Source: CALHKP01 sp963558075
GTDB lineage: Bacteria; Bacillota; Clostridia; Peptostreptococcales; Anaerovoracaceae
Length of the DNA: 31,420 bases
Direction: 5' to 3'
Assembly: GCA_963558075.1 (NCBI GenBank)
Contig: CAUWFN010000023.1
Location: 1 to 31,420 of the forward strand
Shown here: piece after piece, positions 24,685 through 31,420 of the stretch
How the letters are laid out: each line of letters starts with the position of its first letter
Numbering within the stretch: position 1 is the stretch's first letter
Position numbers and translations under genes: made by a program
The notes under the pieces: generated by a model
What the model was told of the DNA's origin: nothing
What the model saw: the letters and a program-made list of their open reading frames with translations, nothing else
The model's database searches: none

Positions 24685-26134
24685 GATTAAACTGAAACGA
24701 AGTGAAAAGGTTAAAAAACAGAGATTCATGTCTCTGAACCTTAAGCTGTCAGTTGCCCTTGTAATAGCTTTGCTCCTTACTCTTACAATGTATGGTGCCA
24801 TATCTTGGGTCGAAAAATCAATCGCCCAGAAAAATTACAAGAGTGAAGAGGCGCAGGAGAGAAATCTTGATCTAGCCTTTGATCAGCTTCAGCGCTTTGT
24901 TGATAAATATGATGTTGCAGCAGATGCGACAAACACTCTTCAGATATGGCTCAAAGAGCATGATTATACATACCTTTACATATATGATAATCATAAAGTT
25001 GCCTTTGAGGGCGGCTGGTGGGTGGAATCCGACAAGAACCAGTCATCTACGGATGTCGTGACGACGGACAAGAAAAACGAAAAAAAGACTGAGACTACGG
25101 GCGAGAGACTAACGAAGGATGAGTATCACGAGGATGCGAATAACAGAATTGTTAATTTTAGCAATGGCGAATACTACGTTTATATAGACGTGTACAAGGA
25201 GCAGCACCTTTATAGCATAATGGCTATAATCAAAGTGATTTTCTGTGTTGGAACTCTTCTTGGAACGCTGCTTTTATATAACGGGCGCATAATTAAGAGA
25301 ATGATAAAAATGTCTGCGGTCGTAAAGAAAATCAGTGATGGGGATATGGCGGCAGAGATTCAGCCTGCGGCAAACGACGAAATCGGACGTCTTGCGGTGT
25401 CTATAGGCGTAATGCGTGACTCCATAGTCGAAAAGCTTCGAAACGAAAAAGAGGCTTGGGATGCAAATACCCAGCTTATCACAGCTATGTCTCATGATAT
25501 ACGTACGCCCCTAACATCGATGATCGGATATCTAGATATAATAGAAGGGAAAAAATATCTTTCGGAAGAAGAGCGCGATAAATACATAGCATCTTGTAGG
25601 GACAAGGCTTTTCAGCTGAAGGATTTGTCGGACAAATTATTTCAATATTTCCTTGTATTTGGAAGCCATGACGGGGAAAAGAAGCTAGAGGTGTTTGATG
25701 GCGGAATTCTCCTGCAGCAGCTTATTTCAGAGCATACAGCCGAGCTGATAAACTATGGATTTAAAATTGATTTCGAGTATACGATTGGCGATGTAAACAT
25801 AAAGGTAGACATTTCTGGAATCAGACGACTATTCGATAACGTTTTCTCGAACATTCTAAAGTACGGAGATAAAAACGAAATAGTCAAAATCAGTGCAGTG
25901 GTGGACGGCGAGGATATTGCAGTTAAACTAAAAAATACAGTTTTAGAATCATCTAGAAAGGTCGAAAGCAACAAAATCGGCCTGAAAACCTGTGAAAAGA
26001 TCAGCCTCGATATGGGCGGAAGGTTCATATATAAGGATGAGGGAAGCACGTTCACAATACTTATAAGAATACCTGTCTGCGACGAGGAGGTTGAACCTGA
26101 AGAGTCGGAGGAAACCGAAGGCGTAAAAGAATAA
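24677..26134 (+). CDS. Membrane sensor histidine kinase
   Basis: 485 residues from a TTG at 24677 that overlaps the regulator gene and has aagggg 8 nt before it; an ATG at 24728 is the alternative. Two helices (about 25-44 and 180-200) enclose an extracytoplasmic sensor domain with a charged, low-complexity stretch (118-150). A HAMP domain (about 202-255) follows, then the H-box MSHDIRTPLTSMIGY with His273. The catalytic domain has an N-box (RRLFDNVFSNILKYG), but the usual DxGxG loop is replaced by KLKNTVLES and the later glycine box is reduced to NKIGLKTC, as in some VanS-like Firmicute kinases. The protein ends with an acidic tail. Confidence 0.92.
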   Translation: MSRIKLKRSEKVKKQRFMSLNLKLSVALVIALLLTLTMYGAISWVEKSIAQKNYKSEEAQERNLDLAFDQLQRFVDKYDVAADATNTLQIWLKEHDYTYLYIYDNHKVAFEGGWWVESDKNQSSTDVVTTDKKNEKKTETTGERLTKDEYHEDANNRIVNFSNGEYYVYIDVYKEQHLYSIMAIIKVIFCVGTLLGTLLLYNGRIIKRMIKMSAVVKKISDGDMAAEIQPAANDEIGRLAVSIGVMRDSIVEKLRNEKEAWDANTQLITAMSHDIRTPLTSMIGYLDIIEGKKYLSEEERDKYIASCRDKAFQLKDLSDKLFQYFLVFGSHDGEKKLEVFDGGILLQQLISEHTAELINYGFKIDFEYTIGDVNIKVDISGIRRLFDNVFSNILKYGDKNEIVKISAVVDGEDIAVKLKNTVLESSRKVESNKIGLKTCEKISLDMGGRFIYKDEGSTFTILIRIPVCDEEVEPEESEETEGVKE

Positions 26135-26154
26135 AGCAAAAATAAAGTGAAAAT

Positions 26155-26206
26155 AAAAGCCGAGGAAAGATATGCATTATGCATGTCTAAATCCTTCGGC
26201 TTTTTT
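26155..26206. terminator. Shared terminator between kinase and CDF exporter
   Basis: Arms aaaagccgagga (26155-26166) and tccttcggctttt (26192-26204) pair with one bulge around an inner palindromic part, and T runs follow on both strands. It ends the plus-strand two-component unit and, 2 nt past the stop, the minus-strand CDF gene. Confidence 0.85.
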
Positions 26207-26207
26207 A

Positions 26208-27389
26208 TTAATCGTTATTTATCACAGAATACTGGCTGTCAAAATTGATGACAACAAAATAATTTCCTTCGAGTTTATCTGCAGCATCCTGGAATTTGTA
26301 TGCAATTTCTTTGTGGGTTAGTTTGCAATCTGGCGTAACGACAACATCAAAGATGATATTAGTGTGGGTGTTTCCCTTTACTATTCTAAGATCGTGAACG
26401 TTTGAGACGCCTTCGATAGAATCAGCAGTTTCGGATGCAAGTCTTCTGAATTTCTGAACAAGCGGATCGCTAACTCTGATAGGGTCCATGTGTGCAGTCA
26501 TGACTAGATGAAGCTTTGATGAAATATCGCGCTCTATATTATCGATCAGGTCGTGGCTTGCCATAAGGTCACCGTCTGCGTCTACTTCTATATGTATGGA
26601 AACAAAGATTTTGCCCGGGCCGTAGTTATGAACTACGAGGTCGTGAATTCCCAAAATGCCATCGTAAGAAGATGCCATAGATGCAATATCTTCTACAAGC
26701 TGAGGGTCGGGAGATTCTCCAAGGAGAGGGCTTGCAGTTTCTTTGATCAGGCTTATTCCTGAGAATATGATGAATGCTGCAACAAGAAGTCCCATGATGC
26801 CGTCTATCTGTACTCCAAAAAGGTGGCTTACTACTATACTGATTAGAACAACAGATGTTGAAATAACGTCGTTTCTGCTGTCTGCGGCAGTTGCTAGAAG
26901 CGTTGTAGAGTTTATTTTCTTTCCGGCAAAGATATTGAACCTTGCCTGCCAGATTTTGATTGCAATGGAAAGAATCAGAATACCCAAAACGAGATAGCTG
27001 AATTCAACTGCAGTAGGATTTATGATTTTTTCGATTGATGATTTGCCAAGCTCAACGCCGACTACTACAATCAAAACAGATACAATCATGCCAGTAATAT
27101 ATTCGTAGCGAGCGTGACCGTAAGGGTGGTCTTCGTCTTCTGGCAGGGATGCTAGTTTGAATCCTACCAAAGTAATTAGAGATGATGATGCATCCGTAAG
27201 GTTGTTGATTCCATCAGCTATTATTGCAATACTTCCGGAAATTATGCCTGCGAGAATTTTTGCAACGCAGAGAAATGCGTTTGAAACGATTCCTATAATG
27301 CCTGCAAGTCTGCCATAGGACTGTCTTACATCTGGGTCTGACGTGTTAGCGTAATTTTTGATAAATAGTTTGCAGAGCAGATTATTCAT
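26208..27389 (-). CDS. Cation diffusion facilitator family metal exporter
   Basis: 393 residues. Six membrane helices fill about 25-225, with the transport-site motifs ADGINNLTDASSS in helix 2 and ADSRNDVISTS in helix 5. The first motif carries Asp and Asn rather than His, a pattern closer to the manganese/iron-type CDF proteins than to zinc-type ones. A cytoplasmic ferredoxin-like domain follows, and the C-terminus is longer than usual, with a second similar domain (about 300-390). It would export a divalent metal by proton antiport. The start overlaps the end of the TSCPD gene by 8 bp, so the pair is an operon. Confidence 0.93.
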   Translation of the reverse strand: MNNLLCKLFIKNYANTSDPDVRQSYGRLAGIIGIVSNAFLCVAKILAGIISGSIAIIADGINNLTDASSSLITLVGFKLASLPEDEDHPYGHARYEYITGMIVSVLIVVVGVELGKSSIEKIINPTAVEFSYLVLGILILSIAIKIWQARFNIFAGKKINSTTLLATAADSRNDVISTSVVLISIVVSHLFGVQIDGIMGLLVAAFIIFSGISLIKETASPLLGESPDPQLVEDIASMASSYDGILGIHDLVVHNYGPGKIFVSIHIEVDADGDLMASHDLIDNIERDISSKLHLVMTAHMDPIRVSDPLVQKFRRLASETADSIEGVSNVHDLRIVKGNTHTNIIFDVVVTPDCKLTHKEIAYKFQDAADKLEGNYFVVINFDSQYSVINND

Positions 27390-27633
27390 TTGCCATCGCC
27401 TCTTCGATTGCTTTTACAAGCTGGTCAGGACATGATGTTGTCTTGTGTCCACATGTGATTCCAGCAAGGCATTCTTTAACTTCGCTGTATTTCATTCCTT
27501 TTACGAGTGAAGCGATTCCCTTGGTGTTGCCGTTGCAGCCGCCGTGGAACTGAACTTCTTTTACTGTATCGCCATCCATTTCAACATCGATAGCTACAGA
27601 ACATGTGCCGTGAGTTTTGTATGTATGAGTCAT
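27382..27633 (-). CDS. TSCPD-domain protein (TIGR03905 family)
   Basis: 83 residues with the named TSCPD motif at 66-70 and cysteines at 11, 33, 55, 61 and 68. Related domains occur at the end of some ribonucleotide reductases, and the cysteines are likely to bind a metal; the function of the stand-alone family is unknown. The ATG is preceded by caggaggt. The gene is upstream of and overlaps the CDF exporter gene, which suggests a metal-related role, although this is inference. A minus-strand TATAAT lies at 27706-27701 without a clear -35. Confidence 0.9.
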   Translation of the reverse strand: MTHTYKTHGTCSVAIDVEMDGDTVKEVQFHGGCNGNTKGIASLVKGMKYSEVKECLAGITCGHKTTSCPDQLVKAIEEAMANE

Positions 27634-27798
27634 ATTTACCTCCTGAATAATTAATCTGGGTTTTACTTATCTTGTGCCATCAAAATGTCACTAATTAAAG
27701 ATTATAGCATAAACAAAGGCCCCTTTCTATAAAAAAACGGGAGCACTGCAATATTTTGATAAAAAAATCACACAAGACCAATGTTTTTTTTACGAAAA

Positions 27799-27812
27799 TA
27801 TAGTATACTATA
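27799..27812. promoter_or_regulatory. Perfect 14-bp palindrome in the TIM-barrel gene promoter region
   Basis: tatagtatactata is self-complementary and contains a TATACT that could be the -10 of the gene starting at 27872. It might be an operator for a dimeric regulator, or simply an A+T-rich promoter core. No -35 is clear. Confidence 0.35.
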
Positions 27813-27871
27813 TAAGTTAAATAGGATGAAACTGATATAAGGCTAACGTTTAAAAAGGAAGGTTTGGTCAA

Positions 27872-28612
27872 ATGAGTGAAATTATAAAAGATATTCCAAG
27901 AATAAACGGAACTCTCAGAGCTCACAGTTTGCAGATTCCAGAGGCTATATGGAGAGCAAAGGGTATCGTAGTAATGGGAAGAAGAATAAAGTCTGTTCTT
28001 TTTACAACAGATATTGCAATCATTAGAAACTGCAATGCTGATGCAGTTCTTGCAGTTTATCCGTTCACACCTCAGCAGATCATCTCACAGACTATTATCA
28101 ATGCATCTTCGATACCTGTATTTGCAGGTGTAGGTGGTGGCACGACAACAGGCATGCGCTCTGTTTTGATGGCAAGAGATGCAGAGGCTCACGGAGCATT
28201 TGGTGTTGTTGTAAACGGCCCAATGAAAAATGACAATATCAAGCTGATTAAGAGTGTGATAGATATTCCAATTATAGTTACTGTTTTAAACAGCAACGTG
28301 GATATCCAAGCTAGACTTGATGCAGGAGCATCGATTCTGAATGTTTCAGCGGCTGCAAATACTCCTCAGGTTGTTAGAGAAATTCGAAAGAAATTCCCTA
28401 AGGTTCCTATTATTGCTACAGGTGGGCCTACGGAAGAATCTATCAGAGAGACTATTGAGGCAGGAGCAAACACTATAAGCTATACACCGCCAAGCACAGG
28501 CGAAATCTTCGCATCTATGATGGATAACTACAGAGCTGATGCTGCAGAAGGTGATAAGACTAACGAGGCAACAAACAAAGAGATAATGGAAATGGTTTCG
28601 TTTATCGGCTAA
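27872..28612 (+). CDS. TIM-barrel protein of unknown function
   Basis: 246 residues. The sequence has the layout of a phosphate-binding (beta/alpha)8 barrel: repeated strand-helix units, an internal GVGGGTTTGMRS loop (about 87-98), ILNVSAAANTPQVVREIR (about 152-169) and a C-terminal phosphate-grip-like IIATGGPTEESIRETIEAGA segment. Similar proteins in Clostridia are often labelled simply hydrolase; related barrels include NanE and thiamine-phosphate synthase types. I cannot name a substrate. aaggaagg lies 7-8 nt before the ATG. The gene is single, divergent from the TSCPD-CDF pair and followed by a weak hairpin. Confidence 0.8.
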   Translation: MSEIIKDIPRINGTLRAHSLQIPEAIWRAKGIVVMGRRIKSVLFTTDIAIIRNCNADAVLAVYPFTPQQIISQTIINASSIPVFAGVGGGTTTGMRSVLMARDAEAHGAFGVVVNGPMKNDNIKLIKSVIDIPIIVTVLNSNVDIQARLDAGASILNVSAAANTPQVVREIRKKFPKVPIIATGGPTEESIRETIEAGANTISYTPPSTGEIFASMMDNYRADAAEGDKTNEATNKEIMEMVSFIG

Positions 28613-28639
28613 TTGTATATATCGACTAGAGTTAAATAT

Positions 28640-28679
28640 GTGGCGAAAATCCATGGTTAGTTTCATGGGCTTTCGCTAC
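28640..28679 (+). terminator. Hairpin after the TIM-barrel gene
   Basis: gtggcgaaaatccatg and catgggctttcgctac form a 16-position stem with a few wobble pairs, but the T run after it is poor (atttgtct). It may be a weak terminator or an mRNA-protecting hairpin. Confidence 0.45.
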
Positions 28680-28809
28680 ATTTGTCTAGATTAGAGGTGT
28701 TACAGGAGATTTTGTAAAGCGTTTTTTCGCCTAGAAAAATATAAAATCGTCATAGGTTTTGGGCAGGAATTTTGCGGATAAAAATTTTAAAAAAATATTT
28801 TAAAATGTG

Positions 28810-28839
28810 TTGACATGATATGCATTCCTGTGGTAATAT
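28810..28839 (+). promoter_or_regulatory. Promoter of the tRNA-Lys gene
   Basis: TTGACA (28810-28815) and TAATAT (28834-28839) are 18 bp apart, 30 bp upstream of the tRNA. Confidence 0.75.
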
Positions 28840-28869
28840 AAATAAGTCGTTAAGGCAACAACAAAATAT

Positions 28870-28945
28870 GCACCATTAGCTCAGCTGGCAGAGCACCTGA
28901 CTCTTAATCAGGGTGTCCACGGTTCGAACCCGTGATGGTGTACCA
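28870..28945 (+). tRNA. tRNA-Lys (anticodon CTT)
   Basis: Full cloverleaf: acceptor arms gcaccat and atggtgt, D-arm with agctcagctggcagagc, anticodon stem ctgac/atcag around the CTT anticodon loop, T-arm cacgg-ttcgaac-ccgtg, discriminator A and an encoded CCA (28943-28945). The first acceptor pair is G1-T72, a wobble instead of the common G-C. The gene has its own promoter and terminator. Confidence 0.97.
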
Positions 28946-28950
28946 AGTAA

Positions 28951-28981
28951 AAAACTCGTAACTAATGTTACGAGTTTTTTG
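28951..28981. terminator. Terminator of tRNA-Lys
   Basis: aaaaactcgtaac (28951-28963) and gttacgagttttt (28968-28980) form a perfect 13-bp stem with a 4-nt loop. The T tail works on both strands, so it can also end the minus-strand gene at 29054. Confidence 0.92.
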
Positions 28982-29053
28982 TATTTTCAACGGAAATATG
29001 TATGTAATGAAGAGCTTTTCTTAGAAATTTATCCATTTTTTATAACCTGTTAT

Positions 29054-29548
29054 TTACCATGTAAGTTCAATTGTAATAGGTTTTTTAGTATCAATATCCT
29101 TATCTCTAGTAACAAGCTTAATGAACTTCTCATCGCTATCTATTCCGTATAAAACTGTTTTTGTAACGGATTTTCCTTTTTCTGCCAATTGTGAATTGGT
29201 ATAGTGACCGGCGTATCCTATATTATATAAAGCAAGTTCGTTACCTTCTTTATCGCAGCATTTCCAGTTATCTTCGTTTACATTAAGAAACATATCACCT
29301 TTGTAGTCTATGTTTTTGAATGTGTAGGTAACAGCAATAACATGTTTTACATCTTTCTCGTACTGATTTGTCTCATCAATCTCTTCAACTTTATCAATCA
29401 CTAATTCATAGGTTCCTCCAAGAGGATGTTCGTATGTTCTTTTATCCCCAGCTTTCAGAGTCTTTTTTGCTGTTAAGGCATAGATTAAACCAATGCTAGC
29501 AACCACAATCAGTGCTACTATAAGTATTCTTTTAGAGTTCTTAGTCAC
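29054..29548 (-). CDS. Small membrane-anchored protein, DUF4352-like
   Basis: 164 residues from the GTG at 29548, preferred over a GTG at 29557 because aaaggaag lies at the right distance before it and overlaps the other. A basic start is followed by one hydrophobic helix (about 6-24), which acts as a signal anchor, then a soluble extracytoplasmic domain. The domain has a pattern of YEL-strand, VTYTFKNID, NWKCCDKEGNELALY and a C-terminal TIELTW, similar to the immunoglobulin-like DUF4352 group. Function is unknown. The last 18 codons recur at the right edge of the window, which shows a second copy nearby. It is divergent from the PadR gene. Confidence 0.7.
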   Translation of the reverse strand: MTKNSKRILIVALIVVASIGLIYALTAKKTLKAGDKRTYEHPLGGTYELVIDKVEEIDETNQYEKDVKHVIAVTYTFKNIDYKGDMFLNVNEDNWKCCDKEGNELALYNIGYAGHYTNSQLAEKGKSVTKTVLYGIDSDEKFIKLVTRDKDIDTKKPITIELTW

Positions 29549-29722
29549 TATTTTCACTTCCTTTCGTAAAAGTATTAAACATTATATCTAGAATTATCTT
29601 AATATTAGCACATCTAGGGGAAAAATAAATAATACTATGTAAAATAAATCAATTTTATTTGGCATTTTTATTGATAAATTAAGTAGGTAAGTGTAAAATT
29701 AGTGCAAAGAGAGGGGACTTAT

Positions 29723-30097
29723 ATGGAACGAAAAAATAGAAGTAATTTTAAAATGGGAACGGTAGAGATGATTATCCTATTTTTGCTTAGTCAAAAGGAT
29801 ATGTACGGATATCAGCTTACTACGCTAATAAACAGTCTGTCAGAAGGGGATTTTCCTATAACGGAAAGCACACTATATCCAACACTGTATAAACTGCTTG
29901 ATAAAGGATATATATCGGATTATGAGAGACCAGGAAGCAAAAGAAAAATCAGAGTATACTATCGTTTAGAAGAAGATGGCAAGAATCGTTTGTCTGATTT
30001 ACTTGAGGATTATGCAAAGATAACCGTTGGTATAGAGAGAATAATGAATGCACGCTTTGATAGTAGGGAGGAACTTGATAATGAAAACGACAGATAA
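29723..30097 (+). CDS. PadR-family transcriptional regulator
   Basis: 124 residues from the ATG at 29723, which has gagagggg 6 nt upstream; a GTG at 29702 in the same frame lies before the ribosome binding site and is rejected. The winged-helix domain fits PadR: MGTVEMIILFLLSQKDMYGYQL, then STLYPTLYKLLDKGYI and YYRLEEDGKNRLSDL. The C-terminal helix for dimerisation is short, as in subfamily 2. Such regulators usually repress the operon they start and respond to membrane or drug stress through a partner membrane protein. The next gene overlaps by 17 bp, which supports a joint function. Confidence 0.92.
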   Translation: MERKNRSNFKMGTVEMIILFLLSQKDMYGYQLTTLINSLSEGDFPITESTLYPTLYKLLDKGYISDYERPGSKRKIRVYYRLEEDGKNRLSDLLEDYAKITVGIERIMNARFDSREELDNENDR

Positions 30098-30434
30098 GGA
30101 AGTTAAGTTGTATTTTAAGCAGATAAGGATGACGATGCCGGTATATTCAAAAAAGGAAAAAGAGTTCCTAAGAAAGTTCAAAAAAGTTGTGCATACTTAT
30201 ATAGAAGAAAATCCTGCAGATGTTGCATATAACTATATCTCATCACTGGATCAAGAAGAAATTTTTAAAAGAATTTCAGTAGCATCGTTTATAAAGAAAG
30301 CAATTGTAATTACTGTTGTAGCGATAATCGTAGCATTAGTTGTTGCGGTAATATCTGAATGGGCAATTCTATATGACTTGCATAAGAAAGCTGAGGATGC
30401 AATTGTAACGAAAGAGATTACAGTAATTGAGTAA
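30081..30434 (+). CDS. DUF6120/DUF1700-like small membrane protein
   Basis: 117 residues from the ATG at 30081, preceded by gggaggaa and overlapping the PadR gene. The N-terminal 65 residues are basic and helical with the pattern of proteins paired with PadR (YFKQIRMTMPVYSKKEKEFLRKF, ENPADVAYNYISS), and one membrane helix follows (about 72-97), then a short charged tail. In many Firmicutes a PadR gene is followed by such a protein, which may bind and modulate the regulator at the membrane. Family name is given from memory of the pattern and is less certain than the arrangement. Confidence 0.7.
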   Translation: MKTTDKEVKLYFKQIRMTMPVYSKKEKEFLRKFKKVVHTYIEENPADVAYNYISSLDQEEIFKRISVASFIKKAIVITVVAIIVALVVAVISEWAILYDLHKKAEDAIVTKEITVIE

Positions 30435-30460
30435 ATTATATTGAATGATTTGGGAGTGGA

Positions 30461-30643
30461 ATGTGCTATGAAAAAATAATATATGCATTGTTAATTGTTA
30501 TATTATCCAGTCAGTTCGTTTTAGCATCAGATGATAAAGAAAGTTCAAGCTTTGAAGCTTCTATTATGAGAGCTCAAAAAACGGAGACTAAGAGCAAGAC
30601 AACTTATTATAAAAATTCGGCATGTCGAAAGACCTGCCTTTAA
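30461..30643 (+). CDS. Short signal-peptide ORF, possibly a degraded gene
   Basis: 60 residues. It opens with a good signal peptide (about KIIYALLIVILSSQFVLA, then SDDKES) and ends in a short polar region with two Cys (SACRKTCL). gggagtgg lies only a few bases before the ATG at 30461. A second ATG at 30468 has a better distance but runs MKK-stop because of a run of six A; with seven A it would read MKKIIYALLI in the same frame as the ORF. So either this is a real small secreted peptide of the PadR operon, or a frameshifted remnant of a longer protein. I do not recognise a family. Confidence 0.45.
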   Translation: MCYEKIIYALLIVILSSQFVLASDDKESSSFEASIMRAQKTETKSKTTYYKNSACRKTCL

Positions 30644-30668
30644 CATATATTTACATATTAGCCATATA

Positions 30669-31323
30669 TTAGTATAAACTAAAAGTTCCACTTCCTGAAA
30701 AATATTTTCGGTAATAAAGCGAATTACCTAGTGTAAATCCCATAGAAACAAATTTGTTTTTTGCACTTGTTGAAAGACTTGTAGCAATATCTGATCTAAA
30801 TGTGCCCGAATAACTATATGATAATTTTGTAGAATTTGTTTTTCCGGAAGGATCTGTATATACATATCCATTTTCGATTATAACATTTGAAAATGCTGAA
30901 ACTATATAGAGTTTTCCGGCCCCAATATTTACAAACTCTCTAAATGAACCACCGCTAGAATATATTGTTGTATGAATTACCATTTTGACCTTTATCCCAT
31001 TGTGCGTAGCGGTTTTGTGACTTGATATGGACTGTTTCTTGAATCTAAAGTTGAGCGTTTTTCGACGGAAATTTCTTCGATAGTCGTACCTGTTACGGAA
31101 TCTATTATTTGAGCATTTTCTATTGAGCCTGACTTTCCATAATTTACATAAACTGGATTTTTGATGTAATGGTTTCTTCTAATTTAAACTCGTTAAATTT
31201 AAGCGTCACATTTTGTGTAGTATCACTTTCGGTAGCATACGCGTTTGAAGAAAAGGCAATAACTGTTACGAGAAACGCTAAGGATATTAAAAATCTTTTA
31301 GATATGTTAAAATTGTACTTCGT
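30669..31323 (-). pseudogene. Decayed gene for a secreted protein of unknown family
   Basis: Read from 31323 the minus strand encodes a signal peptide (KRFLISLAFLVTVIAFSSNA, then YATESD). The start codon position is ACG, 7 nt after a strong ggaggg, so an ATG has probably mutated. The frame stops at about 31153 and continues in another frame (KNPVYVNYGKSGSIENAQ through KPLRTMG), which stops at about 31007; a third frame then runs to a stop at 30669 (TTIYSSGGSFREFV through GSGTFSLY). Two single-base shifts and one start change would restore a protein of about 217 residues. The last frame alone is 104 residues. No family recognised; the serine/glycine/tyrosine-rich end suggests an extracellular beta domain. 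Confidence 0.75.
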
Positions 31324-31360
31324 GTATAATCCCTCCCTTTGTACACGTTTAATTTGGTTA

Positions 31361-31420
31361 ATAAACTGTTATTTACCATGTAAGTTCAATTGTAATAGGT
31401 TTTTTAGTATCAATATCCTT
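31361..31420 (-). CDS. Partial second copy of the DUF4352-like gene
   Basis: 31361-31420 matches 29042-29101 at 59 of 60 positions, including the stop codon and the last codons (ITIELTW) of the small membrane protein gene. The stop would be at 31373. The remainder of this copy lies to the right, beyond the window. The two are in the same orientation about 2.3 kb apart. Confidence 0.75.

Noticed and set aside
24879..25061. Short frames inside the histidine kinase and other large genes
   Set aside because: They lie entirely inside well-supported genes in other frames and show no family features.

Overview
The window looks like a chromosomal segment of an anaerobic, low-to-mid GC Firmicute, probably a Clostridia/Eubacteriales member. 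Supporting signs are GGAGG-type ribosome binding sites before most genes, intrinsic terminators with long T runs, TTGACA/TATAAT promoters, a TSCPD-domain protein, a YibE/F membrane protein, a PadR/DUF6120-type pair, and the end of a Cas12a-type (type V-A) CRISPR array. The genus cannot be fixed from sequence alone.

Layout. 1-114 is the trailing end of a CRISPR array whose repeat ends in the Cas12a handle; its leader and cas genes would lie to the left. 526-4150 (minus) holds a YibE/F membrane protein and a large secreted, wall- or membrane-anchored metallophosphoesterase with a Pho-box-like direct repeat upstream. 4151-6795 is the strangest part. A single HD-domain phosphohydrolase gene (5193-5762, minus) sits between about 1 kb of non-coding repeat DNA on each side: a 62-bp tandem repeat, a seven-unit array of inverted repeats with an almost exact 52-bp period, a five-unit array with the same internal geometry but different arm sequence, 36/42-bp repeats, and a 51-bp tandem repeat made from the 3' end of the asparaginase gene including its stop codon.

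6750-16091 is core metabolism: ansA and proC (minus), an alpha/beta hydrolase, asnS and a CsoR-type repressor (plus), and carAB (minus) behind a leader with two consecutive intrinsic terminators, each with an upstream competitor sequence, and no recognisable PyrR site. 16308-21246 (plus) is a complete peptide/nickel-type ABC importer: lipoprotein, two permeases and one fused double ATPase. 21468-26134 (plus) holds a YfcE-like phosphodiesterase, a HAD hydrolase overlapping an MFS transporter, and an OmpR-type two-component system. 26208-27633 (minus) is a CDF metal exporter overlapping a TSCPD protein. A divergent TIM-barrel protein and a tRNA-Lys(CTT) follow.

The right end (29054-31420) is accessory: a small membrane-anchored protein, a PadR regulator overlapping a DUF6120-like membrane protein, a short signal-peptide ORF, a decayed secreted-protein gene, and the start of a second copy of the small membrane protein gene entering from the edge.

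The best candidates for undescribed biology are the paired-arm repeat arrays around the HD gene and the double attenuator of carAB. The rest is mostly ordinary.
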